Position numbers and translations under genes: made by a program
Shown here: positions 7,397-16,776 of the stretch, one piece after another
How the letters are laid out: every line of letters starts with the position of its first letter
Numbering within the stretch: the first letter of the stretch is position 1
The notes under the pieces: model-generated
Databases searched by the model: none
What the model was told of the DNA's origin: nothing
The model's input: only the letters and a program-made list of their open reading frames with translations
Assembly: GCF_001647275.1 (NCBI RefSeq)
Contig: NZ_LRMM01000006.1
Span: 62,001-126,000, forward strand
Source: Rufibacter ruber
GTDB taxonomy: Bacteria; Bacteroidota; Bacteroidia; Cytophagales; Hymenobacteraceae
Direction: 5' to 3'
Length of the DNA: 64,000 nt

Positions 7397-8833
7397 ATGC
7401 AAGCACCCATTCTGGACTTAGACTTTATAGATAACCGTACCCCTGACCAAGCCGCCGCTTCCTGTGACACCAAGGTGAGCGCAGAAACCAATACCGGCCA
7501 TCAGCGCAAGCTGTACATTGAGAGCTATGGCTGCCAGATGAACTTCTCAGACAGTGAGATTGTGACCTCCATCCTCTTTGAGGCAGGTTTTGACACCACG
7601 GCAGAAGTCACGCAGGCCGACCTGGTTCTGCTCAACACCTGCTCCATCAGAGAAAAGGCAGAGCAGACGGTCCGGCACCGTCTTACCCAGCTGCAGCACC
7701 TGAAAAGGAAAAAGCCGCACATGGTGGTGGGGGTACTGGGCTGTATGGCAGAGCGCCTCAAGAAAAACCTGCTGGAAGAGGAGAAAATGGTTGACCTGGT
7801 GGTGGGGCCAGATGCTTACCGTGATCTACCCGCGCTTATCAATGAAGTGGACGGCGGCCACAAAGCAGTCAACGTGCTCCTTTCACGGGAGGAAACCTAC
7901 GCTGACATCAACCCCGTGCGACTGAACAGCAACGGCGTGAGCGCCTTTGTCTCCATTATGCGGGGGTGTGACAACATGTGCTCCTTCTGCGTGGTACCGT
8001 TCACCCGCGGCCGTGAACGCAGCCGTGACGCCCACTCAGTGGTGCGTGAGGCGCAGGAACTGGTAAACCAGGGCTATAAAGAGGTGACCCTGCTGGGCCA
8101 GAACGTAGACTCGTACAAATGGCAGTCTGAAGACGGTGCCGAGAAGGTGAATTTTGCCCAGCTGCTGGAACGCGTGGCGCTGATCAGCCCAGACCTGCGG
8201 GTGCGGTTCTCCACCTCCCACCCCAAAGACATTACAGATGAAGTGTTGTACACCATGAAAAAGTATGACAACATCTGCAAGTACATCCACCTGCCGGCCC
8301 AGAGCGGGAACTCCCGTATTCTGGAACTCATGAACCGGACCTATGACCGCACCTGGTACATGGAGCGGGTAGATGCCATCAGGAGAATTTTAGGGGTAGA
8401 CTGCGGCATTTCCACTGATATGATTGCCGGCTTCTGCTCTGAAACCGAGGAAGAGCACCAGGACACGCTTTCCCTGATTGATTTCGTGCAGTATGACTAC
8501 GCCTACATGTTCTTCTACTCAGAGCGCCCGGGTACCCTGGCCGCCAGAAAACTGCAGGATGATGTGCCGCTGGAAGTTAAAAAGCGCCGCCTCCAGGAAA
8601 TCATTGACAAACAGCGGGAATACTCGCACCTCCGGAACCAGCTGGCGGTTGGGCAGGTGCACAAAGTGCTGGTAGAAGGTTTCTCCAAGCGTTCAGAGGA
8701 AATGCTCAGTGGCCGCAATGACCAGAACAAGGTGGTCATCTTCCCTAAGATGCATTTCAAGAAAGGCGACTACGTGAACGTTCTGATAAATGAATGTTCA
8801 GTGGGCACCTTGTTTGGGGAACCGGTTCTTTAG
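7397..8833 (+). CDS. miaB: tRNA-2-methylthio-N6-dimethylallyladenosine synthase MiaB
   Basis: Radical-SAM methylthiotransferase acting on i6A37 of tRNAs reading UNN codons. 478 residues. N-terminal MTTase domain with the three Cys that hold one iron-sulfur cluster ([33 protein letters not shown]), the radical-SAM CxxxCxxC in [22 protein letters not shown], and a C-terminal TRAM domain ([15 protein letters not shown]). The start was set at the ATG 7397 because a TAnnTTTG promoter element covers the upstream TTG and the family starts near here. The gene heads a row of plus-strand genes that continues to groEL. Together with the MiaE-like gene at the window's left end it implies ms2io6A37 is made. 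Confidence 0.95.
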   Translation: MQAPILDLDFIDNRTPDQAAASCDTKVSAETNTGHQRKLYIESYGCQMNFSDSEIVTSILFEAGFDTTAEVTQADLVLLNTCSIREKAEQTVRHRLTQLQHLKRKKPHMVVGVLGCMAERLKKNLLEEEKMVDLVVGPDAYRDLPALINEVDGGHKAVNVLLSREETYADINPVRLNSNGVSAFVSIMRGCDNMCSFCVVPFTRGRERSRDAHSVVREAQELVNQGYKEVTLLGQNVDSYKWQSEDGAEKVNFAQLLERVALISPDLRVRFSTSHPKDITDEVLYTMKKYDNICKYIHLPAQSGNSRILELMNRTYDRTWYMERVDAIRRILGVDCGISTDMIAGFCSETEEEHQDTLSLIDFVQYDYAYMFFYSERPGTLAARKLQDDVPLEVKKRRLQEIIDKQREYSHLRNQLAVGQVHKVLVEGFSKRSEEMLSGRNDQNKVVIFPKMHFKKGDYVNVLINECSVGTLFGEPVL

Positions 8834-8912
8834 TGTGCTGCTGAATCAAATCACTCACGGGCTACCAGTAAAACAGCCCTTCAGCACATTTCCACTCTAG
8901 CACATCAGAAAC

Positions 8913-10193
8913 ATGCGCGAATTTGATATACAGTCAGTAAAGCAGCGGTTTGGGATTATTGGTAATTCCCCGTTGCTGAACCATGCCATACAGGTGGCCG
9001 TGCAGGTGGCCCCCACTGAAATGACGGTCCTGATCACCGGGGAGAGTGGCAGCGGAAAAGAATCGTTCTCTAAGATCATTCACCAGCTGAGCCCCCGTAA
9101 ACACGGCCAATTCATTGCCATTAACTGTGGTGCCATCCCTGAAGGAACCATTGACTCAGAATTATTCGGCCACGAAAAAGGTTCGTTCACCGGGGCGCAG
9201 GAAGCCCGGAAAGGCTATTTTGAAGTCACCAACGGCGGCACCATCTTCCTGGATGAGATTGGTGAAATGCCGCTGGGCACCCAGGCGCGTCTGTTGCGGG
9301 TACTGGAGAACGGAGAGTTCATCAAAGTAGGGTCGTCTAAGGTGCAGAAGACAGATGTGCGGGTGGTGGCGGCCACCAATGTGAACCTATTACAGGCAGT
9401 GGAGCGCGGCCAATTCAGAGAGGACCTGTACTACCGCCTGAACACGGTGCCCATCAATGTTCCGCCGTTGCGGGAACGCGGAGAAGACGTGCACCTGCTG
9501 TTCCGGAAGTTTGCCAGTGACTTTGCAGAGCGGTACCACGTGAAGCCCATCATGCTGCAGCCCGAGGCGGTGCAAGAGTTGCTGCGTTACCGGTTCCCGG
9601 GCAACATCAGGCAGTTGAAAAACATTGTGGAGCAGATCTCAGTGCTGGAGCATGAGAAGGAAATTGACCGCGATACGCTGCGCAGGTACCTCCCGCAGGA
9701 GCAGATGAACCAGCTGCCGGCCCTCTTTCACGCTGCCGGGGCGCCTGATAACGCCAGCGGGATCTCAGAGCGCGACTTGCTCTACAAGGTACTCTTTGAC
9801 ATGCGCAAAGACATGAACGACCTCAAGCAGGTGGTGTTTGACTTATTATCACATCAGCAGGAAGACGCGGAACTCCTCAAGGCCAACCGGCATTTGTTTG
9901 ATGAGGTAAGGCCGGCGTATGAGCAGCCGCCGGTGTACCGCGCCCCGGAGCGCAGAGACGGGTATGTTCTCACGGTTGATGAACATGAACCCGATGAATA
10001 CGAGGAAAAAGTAGAGGACATCTCCCATGAAACCGAAGAAGAGAGCCTTTCTTTGGAGCATAAAGAAAAGGAAATGATCCTGAAAGCGTTAAAGAAGCAC
10101 GGGAACAAACGCAAGTATGCCGCCAAAGACCTGGGCATCTCTGAACGCACCCTCTACCGCAAATTAAAACAATATGACCTTGAAGACCTGTAA
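8913..10193 (+). CDS. Sigma-54-dependent AAA+ transcriptional activator without receiver domain
   Basis: 426 residues. The AAA+ domain begins almost at once (about residues 13-240): Walker A GESGSGKE, the sigma-54 contact loop in the form GSFTGA (Ser in place of the commoner Ala of GAFTGA), Walker B GGTIFLDEIGEMP, arginine-finger region REDLYYRLN and PPLRERGEDV. A variable acidic linker (about 280-375) precedes a Fis-type helix-turn-helix at the end (KYAAKDLGISERTLYRKLKQY). There is no N-terminal receiver, PAS or GAF domain, so its activity must be set in another way, for example by level or partner. LptE starts inside its last codons, so it is co-transcribed with envelope genes. I recall this gene order (miaB, sigma-54 activator, lptE, TPR, secG, groESL) from other Cytophagales. 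Confidence 0.9.
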   Translation: MREFDIQSVKQRFGIIGNSPLLNHAIQVAVQVAPTEMTVLITGESGSGKESFSKIIHQLSPRKHGQFIAINCGAIPEGTIDSELFGHEKGSFTGAQEARKGYFEVTNGGTIFLDEIGEMPLGTQARLLRVLENGEFIKVGSSKVQKTDVRVVAATNVNLLQAVERGQFREDLYYRLNTVPINVPPLRERGEDVHLLFRKFASDFAERYHVKPIMLQPEAVQELLRYRFPGNIRQLKNIVEQISVLEHEKEIDRDTLRRYLPQEQMNQLPALFHAAGAPDNASGISERDLLYKVLFDMRKDMNDLKQVVFDLLSHQQEDAELLKANRHLFDEVRPAYEQPPVYRAPERRDGYVLTVDEHEPDEYEEKVEDISHETEEESLSLEHKEKEMILKALKKHGNKRKYAAKDLGISERTLYRKLKQYDLEDL

Positions 10194-10719
10194 GCCCTTT
10201 TTACGCCTGATCCCCTTGCTTTGCCTGGTGCTGCTGCTGGGCGGCTGCTACTCCTTTACCGGCACCAACATCTCACCAGAGATCAAAACCATCTCCATCA
10301 CCAACTTCAGCAACGCCTCTGGGCAGGGGCCTTCCAACCTGCAGCAGTTTATCACAGAAGATTTCAAAGACTATTTCCAGCGCAACACGTCTCTGCGTCT
10401 GGTGCCTCAGGGCGGTGACTTGCAGATTAACGGCCAGATCACCAGTTACTCATTCAGTCCGGCGGCAATACAACGCACAGACGTGCCCGCCGGAGGGAAC
10501 ATTGGCTTAGACCAGGCGGGCGCCAACCGGTTGACCATTGTGATCCAGATCAACTATACAGATACAAAAAACCAGGCCAACAGCTTTGACCGGAGCTTTT
10601 CCGGGTTCTTTGACTTCCCCATTTCCCAGGACATCAACCAGATCCAAAGACCACAGATCCAAAGAATCACGGAGCCAATAATTTATAAGGTCTTTACCAG
10701 TACGGTGGCCAACTGGTAA
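10174..10719 (+). CDS. lptE: LptE family LPS-assembly lipoprotein
   Basis: 181 residues with a lipoprotein signal peptide ending LLLGGC (Cys about residue 25), then the LptE fold region (TISITNFSNASGQGPSNLQQFITEDFKDYF, LVPQGGDLQINGQITSYSFSP). LptE plugs the LptD barrel that puts LPS into the outer leaflet. The gene overlaps the activator gene by 20 bases in another frame, which indicates translational coupling. LptD is not in this window. Confidence 0.85.
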   Translation: MTLKTCKPFLRLIPLLCLVLLLGGCYSFTGTNISPEIKTISITNFSNASGQGPSNLQQFITEDFKDYFQRNTSLRLVPQGGDLQINGQITSYSFSPAAIQRTDVPAGGNIGLDQAGANRLTIVIQINYTDTKNQANSFDRSFSGFFDFPISQDINQIQRPQIQRITEPIIYKVFTSTVANW

Positions 10720-10815
10720 GCAGAAAGAAGGGCTTTTTTAGCGATAAAAGGCTTTCAAGACTTCTTAAAATATACTAATTTCACTTGCCTAAAGAAGGCT
10801 TGAGGCAAAGAATAC

Positions 10816-12423
10816 ATGAACAAAGCGGCATTTTTAAATATAGTACGGCAGGTAGCCCCCATTCAGGACCAGGAAGTGGAAGACCTGGAGAAACTGGTGG
10901 TATCGTTTCCGTATTGCCAGACCGCCCATGTTCTATTGGCCAAAGCAGCCTATGACCGCGGCAGCATGCTCTCCACCCAGAAACTGAGACGGGCGGCGGC
11001 GCATGTTTCAAACCGCCAGCTCCTGAAACGCCTGGTTTACTCCCAGCCCCCAGTGCAGGAAGTGTTGGTGCTGCCGCCTGCGCCAGACGAAACCGCTGTT
11101 CCTGTTTTAGAGCTGGTTTCTGAAAAACAGGCCGAAAACAGCTTCGTGCAGGCTGATGTGGAAGACGTGGTATTGGTTGCCGCAGAAACAGAAGAGCAAG
11201 CTGACGCGTATTTGCAGGACCCCATACCAACAGCCCCTTTCACAGAAGAGGAACTGCATAGCGAAGAAAAGCTTGCCATAGGCTATGACCCTTCTCTAGC
11301 GCCTGAAGCCGCCATTCTGGAGGCCCTTGCCTCTCTGGACGAAGAAGACCTGCAGGAGGTGTTACCCGAAGCACTGGAGGAACCCCAGGAAGCGGCACCA
11401 GAACGTGCAGAGGTGGCAGAGGCAGCGCCAGAAGTTACTCTGGCAGAAGACACCTTTCCCCAACATCCAGAATCACCCGACCTTCCTGAAGAGGATGTCT
11501 TAGAGGCTGTACCGGAGGTAACCAGTGAGGTTGTCTCTGAAGAACCAGAGACAACCGTTGCTTCAGAAGCAGAGAACATTTCTCAGGATACCAGCCAGGA
11601 AGATGAAACTGAGCTCTTTGATTTAATCCAGATCAACAGCCTGTTTACCTATACGGCGCCTAAACCTCCCATCGCTTTTACCCATGAGGAGATTGTTTCT
11701 GAAATTGTATCTACCTCATTAAAAGCCGAAAACAACGCCTTACCTCCTGCTGCAGTGGAGGTAGATTCTGAGCCGGAGGCAGCGTTCACAGAAAACAGCA
11801 CTGAGAACACAGCCGCACTTGAGGTTTCGCTTGCGCCCAATGCCTTTGTAACGGAGCAGCAGCCCACAGAACAACAGGCCTACCAGTACCCAACAGTGGC
11901 CTTCTCTGCTAACGGCCAGGAGGCAGTTGCCGGTACAGAGGCAGCTGATTCCTATCTGAACATATTCTACCAGAACAGCCTGGCCTACTGGATGGACTCC
12001 AGCCGCCTGGGTGAGAGCCTGCAGCTGAAAGATGAGTTAACGTCTGCCAAGCCCTACTACTTCCAGCCTGACCTGATTCTGGAGCATGTAAGGCAGAATG
12101 CAACGGAGAAGCGCGTACCTGCCGCTGAGGCCCCGGCTGCTAAACTGGACCAGCAGCTGGACATCATTAACCAGTTCCTGAAATCTAATTCCCGGTTAAA
12201 GACGCTGGCCAGTGTGCAGCAGAAGAATGAGCCGCAGGAAGACCTTTCAGCGAAGAGCTCTAAAATTAAGAAGAACCTTGCCTCTGAGAACCTGGCGCAG
12301 ATTTACATCAAACAAGGCAAAGGCCGGAAAGCCGTTAAAATTTATGAGCAGCTCATTGTAAAGTTTCCCGAAAAAAAGAGTTACTTTGCACAACAAATTG
12401 AAAAATTAAGAAACGAACCTTAG
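10816..12423 (+). CDS. Acidic low-complexity protein with C-terminal TPR motif
   Basis: 535 residues, function unknown. The N-terminal 75 residues (MNKAAFLNIVRQVAPIQDQE...) form a conserved-looking helical head; residues about 80-380 are a very acidic, Glu/Pro/Ala-rich disordered region; the last 120 residues are helical and end with one clear TPR-like hairpin (ENLAQIYIKQGKGRKAVKIYEQLI). No signal peptide is visible. It sits one base before secG and 96 bases after lptE, so it is probably in the same operon and may serve secretion or the envelope. A palindromic element of the intergenic family is read in frame at residues about 96-109 (11102-11141), inside the disordered part where an insertion would be tolerated. 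Confidence 0.8.
   Translation: MNKAAFLNIVRQVAPIQDQEVEDLEKLVVSFPYCQTAHVLLAKAAYDRGSMLSTQKLRRAAAHVSNRQLLKRLVYSQPPVQEVLVLPPAPDETAVPVLELVSEKQAENSFVQADVEDVVLVAAETEEQADAYLQDPIPTAPFTEEELHSEEKLAIGYDPSLAPEAAILEALASLDEEDLQEVLPEALEEPQEAAPERAEVAEAAPEVTLAEDTFPQHPESPDLPEEDVLEAVPEVTSEVVSEEPETTVASEAENISQDTSQEDETELFDLIQINSLFTYTAPKPPIAFTHEEIVSEIVSTSLKAENNALPPAAVEVDSEPEAAFTENSTENTAALEVSLAPNAFVTEQQPTEQQAYQYPTVAFSANGQEAVAGTEAADSYLNIFYQNSLAYWMDSSRLGESLQLKDELTSAKPYYFQPDLILEHVRQNATEKRVPAAEAPAAKLDQQLDIINQFLKSNSRLKTLASVQQKNEPQEDLSAKSSKIKKNLASENLAQIYIKQGKGRKAVKIYEQLIVKFPEKKSYFAQQIEKLRNEP
11102..11141. repeat. Palindrome copy inside a reading frame
   Basis: CTGTTTTAGAGCTGGTTTCTG on one side and CAGGCCGAAAACAG on the other match the intergenic family closely, yet the sequence is translated as LELVSEKQAENS in the acidic protein. 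Arms pair with a few mismatches. Confidence 0.65.
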
Positions 12424-12424
12424 T

Positions 12425-12805
12425 ATGTACATTGCCCTGATCAGCGTTATCCTCTTCCTTTGTGTGTTGTTGGTGTTGGTAGTATTGTCTCAGAACTCCA
12501 AAGGTGGCGGGTTGTCCAGCCAGTTTGGCGGTGGCGGTACCAGCCAGTTGATGGGGGTGAAACGCACCGGCGACCTTCTAGAGAAACTGACCTGGGGTTT
12601 TGCCATTGGTATTATTGTTTTAACCCTTTGCTCCCACATGATTGTTTCTGATGGAGGCGCAGAGGTACGCAGCGTAAACGAACAGCGCGCCGGGCAAGCA
12701 CCTGCCCCTGCCCCAGCGGCTCCCGCTATTCCGCAGCAAGGCCCGGGAGCAACCGCTCCTGCCCAAACGCCGGCGGCTGCCCCGGCCACAGACACAGCCC
12801 AATAA
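12425..12805 (+). CDS. secG: Preprotein translocase subunit SecG
   Basis: 126 residues: two membrane helices (about 3-22 and 57-76) joined by the Gly-rich loop SQNSKGGGLSSQFGGGG, the SecG hallmark, then a Pro/Ala-rich cytoplasmic tail common in Bacteroidota. Small subunit of the SecYEG channel. It starts one base after the stop of the TPR gene, so it is translationally linked to it, and is followed by a terminator. Confidence 0.95.
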   Translation: MYIALISVILFLCVLLVLVVLSQNSKGGGLSSQFGGGGTSQLMGVKRTGDLLEKLTWGFAIGIIVLTLCSHMIVSDGGAEVRSVNEQRAGQAPAPAPAAPAIPQQGPGATAPAQTPAAAPATDTAQ

Positions 12806-12834
12806 TCAAAACCGTTACTATAGCCCTTTATTGG

Positions 12835-12864
12835 AATCCGACCTTTACCGGTTCGGATTTTTTT
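12835..12864 (+). terminator. Rho-independent terminator after secG
   Basis: AATCCGACC / GGTTCGGATT stem with one bulge and a run of eight or more T residues, 30 bases after the stop. Confidence 0.85.
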
Positions 12865-12875
12865 TTACCCTTTCT

Positions 12876-12911
12876 GTTTCTGGCCTGTTTTTCTGAAAAC
12901 AGGCCAGAAAC
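12876..12911. repeat. Intergenic palindrome, copy 4
   Basis: Variant core: GTTTCTGGCCTG against CAGGCCAGAAAC, fully paired although it differs from the common core at several positions. It follows directly on a true terminator. Confidence 0.85.
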
Positions 12912-12932
12912 GCCACATGGCTCACACTTAAA

Positions 12933-12951
12933 CTGACATTTTTAAAGTCGG
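12933..12951. promoter_or_regulatory. Possible operator upstream of groESL
   Basis: CTGAC and GTCGG, nearly complementary, separated by nine A/T bases. The geometry recalls a dimeric repressor site such as CIRCE, but the sequence is not CIRCE. Only one near-palindrome is seen, so this is weak. Confidence 0.2.
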
Positions 12952-13033
12952 CGGGGCGGGTGGTGTCAGTACAAGCGTAATCTTGGCAGAGTGGCAGGGG
13001 CAGAAAAGCGGCAAAGATGGCAGAGAAGCGGAG

Positions 13034-13050
13034 TTGGCACAGGAATCGCT
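13034..13050 (+). promoter_or_regulatory. Sigma-54-like promoter upstream of groES
   Basis: TTGGCACAGGAATCGCT matches the -24/-12 consensus TTGGCAC-N5-TTGCT except for one base (TCGC for TTGC), and the GG and GC dinucleotides are exactly 12 bases apart as required. It ends 73 bases before the groES ATG. No TAnnTTTG element was found in this gap. Confidence 0.4.
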
Positions 13051-13123
13051 AGTAGCCTTACCGTCTGTGGCAGGTGTGCTGCAGAACATTATCGTTAACT
13101 TAAATAAATCTTATAACAAACCT

Positions 13124-13414
13124 ATGGCCTTAGATCTAAAACCATTGGCAGACAGAGTAATTGTGTTACCTGCTGCGGCTGAAGAAAAAACCAAGTCTGG
13201 TATCATCATCCCAGATACTGCCAAAGAAAAACCACAGCGCGGCGAAGTAGTAGCCGTAGGAGAAGGAAAAATCTCCGATCAAGGTGTTTTAGTAAAGTCA
13301 CAGTTGAAAGTTGGCGACCAAGTATTGTACGGCAAGTATGCCGGTACTGAGATCTCCCTGGAAGGAGCCGACTACCTGATCATGCGGGAGTCTGACATCC
13401 TGGCGGTTCTTTAA
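13124..13414 (+). CDS. groES: Co-chaperonin GroES
   Basis: 96 residues, standard length: [41 protein letters not shown], the mobile loop and the C-terminal [10 protein letters not shown] are classical GroES. It forms the heptameric lid of GroEL. The open frame extends upstream to 12983, but those residues are not GroES-like, so the ATG at 13124 is the start. A 49-base gap separates it from groEL. Upstream there is a sigma-54-like promoter match, and a sigma-54 activator is encoded four genes earlier. Confidence 0.97.
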   Translation: MALDLKPLADRVIVLPAAAEEKTKSGIIIPDTAKEKPQRGEVVAVGEGKISDQGVLVKSQLKVGDQVLYGKYAGTEISLEGADYLIMRESDILAVL

Positions 13415-13462
13415 TCTCATCCTGTTAAACACATCAACCACCATAATCTATTTTAAGAAACT

Positions 13463-15106
13463 ATGGCATCTAAAAACATTTCTTTCGACGTAGAAGCGCG
13501 CAATAAGATTAAAAAAGGCGTGGATACTCTGGCAAATGCCGTGAAAGTAACCCTTGGCCCTAAAGGCCGCAACGTGATTATTGACAAGAAATTTGGCGCT
13601 CCCAGCATCACCAAAGACGGTGTAACTGTTGCCAAAGAAATTGAACTCAAAGACGCCGTGGAAAACATGGGCGCACAGCTGGTGAAAGAGGTTGCCTCTA
13701 AAACCGCAGACTCTGCCGGTGACGGTACTACAACTGCCACCGTTCTGGCGCAGGCTATCTACGGTGCCGGTTCTAAGAACGTGGCCGCCGGTGCCAACCC
13801 AATGGACCTGAAACGCGGTATTGACAAAGCCGTTCTGAAAGTGGTAGAGAACCTGAAGGCCCAGTCTAAAAAAATTGAAAACTCTTCTGAGATTGCCCAG
13901 GTAGGTACCATCTCTGCCAACAATGACGTGGAAATTGGTCAGATGATTGCTGACGCCATGGACAAAGTAGGCAAAGACGGTGTGATCACCGTTGAAGAGG
14001 CAAAAGGAACTGAGACCGAAGTAAAAACGGTGGAAGGGATGCAGTTTGACCGCGGTTACCTGTCTCCTTACTTCGTGACCAACCCTGAGAAAATGGAGGC
14101 GGAGTTTGACAACCCGTACATCCTGATCTACGACAAGAAAGTTTCTACCATGAAAGAATTGCTTCCGGTTCTTGAAAAAGTGGTACAAACTGGCAAGCCG
14201 CTGGTCATCATCTCTGAAGACGTTGACGGTGAAGCCCTTGCTACTCTGGTAGTAAACAAACTGCGTGGTTCTTTGAAAATTGCCGCGGTGAAAGCCCCAG
14301 GTTTCGGTGACCGCCGCAAAGCCATGTTGGAAGACATCGCTATCTTGACCGGCGGAACTGTTATCTCTGAAGAGCGTGGTTACAAATTAGAAAATGCAAC
14401 TTTAGAGTCACTAGGTCAGGCTGAGCGCGTGATTATTGACAAAGACAACACTACTATTGTAAATGGTAAAGGAACCAAAGACGGTATTGTTGCCCGCGTG
14501 AACGAAATCAAAGCGCAGATTGAGAAAACCACTTCTGACTATGACCGTGAGAAGTTGCAGGAGCGTTTGGCTAAATTGTCTGGCGGTGTGGCCATTCTTT
14601 ACATTGGTGCCTCTACAGAGGTAGAAATGAAAGAGAAGAAAGACCGCGTTGATGATGCCTTGCACGCTACCAGAGCTGCCGTAGAAGAAGGTATTGTGGC
14701 CGGTGGTGGTGTTGCCCTGATCCGTGCATTAGATGCCCTGGACAGCGTAGAAACCCGTAACGAGGATGAGAAAACCGGAGTGCAGATTATCAGAACTGCC
14801 CTGGAAGCTCCTTTGAGAACCATTGTGGCCAACGCCGGTGGTGAAGGTTCTGTGATTGTAAACCAGGTACGTGCCGGTAAGGCAGACTTCGGTTACAACG
14901 CCCGTGATGACAAGTTTGAGAACATGTTTGCCGCTGGTATCATTGACCCTACCAAAGTGACCCGTCTTGCCTTAGAGAACGCTGCTTCTGTGGCCAGCCT
15001 GCTGCTGACTACTGAGTGCGTGATTGCTGACGAGCCAGAGGAAGCCGGTGCTGGCGCCGGTGCCGGTATGCCAGGTGGCATGGGCGGCATGGGTGGCATG
15101 ATGTAA
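13463..15106 (+). CDS. groEL: Chaperonin GroEL
   Basis: 547 residues, normal for the 60-kDa chaperonin: [33 protein letters not shown], the ATP-site [13 protein letters not shown] (GDGTTT), [12 protein letters not shown], and the C-terminal Gly/Met tail ending [10 protein letters not shown]. It refolds proteins in the cytoplasm with GroES. Operon with groES, followed by a strong terminator. Confidence 0.98.
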   Translation: MASKNISFDVEARNKIKKGVDTLANAVKVTLGPKGRNVIIDKKFGAPSITKDGVTVAKEIELKDAVENMGAQLVKEVASKTADSAGDGTTTATVLAQAIYGAGSKNVAAGANPMDLKRGIDKAVLKVVENLKAQSKKIENSSEIAQVGTISANNDVEIGQMIADAMDKVGKDGVITVEEAKGTETEVKTVEGMQFDRGYLSPYFVTNPEKMEAEFDNPYILIYDKKVSTMKELLPVLEKVVQTGKPLVIISEDVDGEALATLVVNKLRGSLKIAAVKAPGFGDRRKAMLEDIAILTGGTVISEERGYKLENATLESLGQAERVIIDKDNTTIVNGKGTKDGIVARVNEIKAQIEKTTSDYDREKLQERLAKLSGGVAILYIGASTEVEMKEKKDRVDDALHATRAAVEEGIVAGGGVALIRALDALDSVETRNEDEKTGVQIIRTALEAPLRTIVANAGGEGSVIVNQVRAGKADFGYNARDDKFENMFAAGIIDPTKVTRLALENAASVASLLLTTECVIADEPEEAGAGAGAGMPGGMGGMGGMM

Positions 15107-15132
15107 TCTGTCCCAGCGCACGCTGATAAATA

Positions 15133-15168
15133 AAAAAAGCCCCGGCTGCAAAGCTGGGGCTTTTTTTA
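15133..15168 (+). terminator. Rho-independent terminator after groEL
   Basis: AAAAAAGCCCCGGCT / AGCTGGGGCTTTTTT stem with a GCAA loop; the A-run and T-run make it work on both strands, which suits the convergent gene at 15228. Confidence 0.9.
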
Positions 15169-15178
15169 TTGGCTATGA

Positions 15179-15223
15179 TTTCTGTTTTTCGCTGTTTTGG
15201 CTAAAACAGCCCGAAAACAGAAA
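15179..15223. repeat. Intergenic palindrome, copy 5
   Basis: TTTCTGTTTTTCG left and CCCGAAAACAGAAA right, loop region GTTTTGGCTAAAAC. It lies between convergent genes, next to the groEL terminator and four bases from the stop of the next gene. Confidence 0.85.
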
Positions 15224-15227
15224 CAGG

Positions 15228-15821
15228 CTATTTCTTCTCTTTTATCTTGATGTTGATTTTATGAGGGGCTGTCTCATCACCGCCAAAATAAGGGTATAAT
15301 TGATAGCCGTTGCCCTCACCTGTGCAGCTACGGGAATGTTCCACTGCTTTTTTGCCGTCTACTTTGAACGTGTATTTAGAATCAGACAAAGACAGTTCAC
15401 AGGAGTACCACTTGTTCAGGTCAATGGCGGTGATGAACGTGGATGTGTTCTTTCCGTCAGCATAAGAATACGCCATCAGCTCCAGCCTGTCTTTATACCA
15501 TCTCCACCCAAAGCGGGCGCTGTTGGTGTGGTGAAAGCTGCCGCAGTCAGACATGCCGTAAAGCTTGTTGATGTCTGCCTGGTTTGTAGGGTTCTTGGTT
15601 TTGTAGATGGCGGTAGAGTCAAACTTCACCTCAAAAACCAGTTTGCTCTGCTTTAAGGTTCTCAGTGGATTGGTTGTCTCATGGTCACCTGACTCAATAA
15701 CATAATTGACGCCCTCCTCTCCTGCGGCGGGTTCATCTGAAGAGATCAGGTCTTCCAGTGAACAGGCTGAAAACGCCAGACAAAGAGCCAGGAAGGGTAG
15801 CTTTTTAATAAAGGGGTACAT
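15228..15821 (-). CDS. Lipoprotein of unknown function (possible jelly-roll fold)
   Basis: 197 residues. A lipoprotein signal peptide ends LAFSAC (Cys about residue 19), followed by an acidic linker and a domain of short beta-strands (LVFEVKFDSTAIY, ARFGWRWYKDRLELMAYSY, KWYSCELSLSDSKYTFKVDGK) that recalls concanavalin/LamG-like jelly rolls binding glycans. I do not recognise a named family and see no catalytic motif. The start is the ATG at 15821; the frame is open for 13 codons more, but those precede the signal peptide. It has no operon partner, with 115 bases to the GH25 gene start side. Confidence 0.65.
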   Translation of the reverse strand: MYPFIKKLPFLALCLAFSACSLEDLISSDEPAAGEEGVNYVIESGDHETTNPLRTLKQSKLVFEVKFDSTAIYKTKNPTNQADINKLYGMSDCGSFHHTNSARFGWRWYKDRLELMAYSYADGKNTSTFITAIDLNKWYSCELSLSDSKYTFKVDGKKAVEHSRSCTGEGNGYQLYPYFGGDETAPHKINIKIKEKK

Positions 15822-15936
15822 GTGAATAGTTTTAGGTAGAATGTATGGATACCTAATCAAAAATAGCAGGGGCTTGGTTCCTTAATATCAAGACGTTACA
15901 AAAGAATCTTTATGGAATGGTACCCAGGAAATAAAA

Positions 15937-16776
15937 TTAAAATCTGGCGGGCTCATAGCACATATTGTAGAGGTCTTCCATGGTGCCGTTGAAGACGTTT
16001 AGGTCCAGATTGCCACGCACGCCTTTCAGTTTTCCGGTGCTGGTATGCTGCCAGAAAACCCAATTGCGGTTGCCTATCTCATGACTCTTTTTAGGATTGT
16101 AATGGGCAATCCAGAGGGGATAATCATCAAAGTGCCCGGCCAGGTGCTTTTCATAGAAGGCATAATTGGTATAGATGATGGGCTTGAGGTCATACTCCTC
16201 TTCTACCAGGTCCAGCCAAAGCTGTACTCCGGCTACAATCTCCTCATCAGACTGGTGGTTGGTCACCTCCACATCCAATACCGGCGGCAGGTCTCCCGCC
16301 TCCAGTTTTACTTTGTCCAGAAAGTTCTTCGCCTGCTTTTCAGCGTCTCTTGAGGGTAAAAAGAAATGATATGCCCCGCGCAAAACATCATGCTGCTTCG
16401 CCTGCTTCCAATGTCTGGCAAAGTAGCGGTCCTGGTGGGTAATACCCTCGGTGGCTTTAATAAAGGTGAATTTAATCTTTTGCGCCTTAACCTGTTTCCA
16501 GTTCACGCTGGGCTGGTGATGGGATATGTCCAGGCCCGCCACTTCATAGCCGCTGGGGTGGAACTTGGTCAAGGTATTGGTTTGGGTAGCCTCGTCAATT
16601 TTATGTTTCAGGAAAGCCAGCCTCCCCCCCTCTTTGTAGTATTCAAGGGCCAGGCACAGCAGCAGAAAAGCAGCAATACCCGCAAGTATAGGCTTCCAGA
16701 GGCTGCCTTCTGCCGCCGCCTTCTTTTTAGAAGTGGATTTTCTGGTGCGGGAGGTGGAAGATGATCTGGCGGCCAC
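15937..16776 (-). CDS. Membrane-anchored GH25 lysozyme-like muramidase
   Basis: 279 residues. A basic Ser/Lys-rich N-terminal tail and one membrane helix (about residues 27-44) anchor a glycoside hydrolase family 25 domain that would cut the MurNAc-GlcNAc bond of peptidoglycan in the periplasm. Family landmarks are present: GLDISHHQP at the start, FTFIKATEG, GAYHFFLP, the catalytic DVEV (acidic pair), PIIYTNYAFYEKHL and FWQHTS near the end. The start codon is GTG at 16776; there is no nearby ATG. Likely used in cell-wall remodelling rather than as a secreted lysozyme because it has the anchor. Confidence 0.88.
   Translation of the reverse strand: MAARSSSTSRTRKSTSKKKAAAEGSLWKPILAGIAAFLLLCLALEYYKEGGRLAFLKHKIDEATQTNTLTKFHPSGYEVAGLDISHHQPSVNWKQVKAQKIKFTFIKATEGITHQDRYFARHWKQAKQHDVLRGAYHFFLPSRDAEKQAKNFLDKVKLEAGDLPPVLDVEVTNHQSDEEIVAGVQLWLDLVEEEYDLKPIIYTNYAFYEKHLAGHFDDYPLWIAHYNPKKSHEIGNRNWVFWQHTSTGKLKGVRGNLDLNVFNGTMEDLYNMCYEPARF

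Noticed and set aside
12933-12951. CIRCE element before groESL
   Set aside because: The nine-base spacing matches but the arms (CTGAC/GTCGG) do not match TTAGCACTC/GAGTGCTAA; kept only as a weak unnamed inverted repeat.
12983-13123. Extended GroES N-terminus
   Set aside because: The 47 upstream residues are unlike GroES, and the protein has its normal length from 13124.
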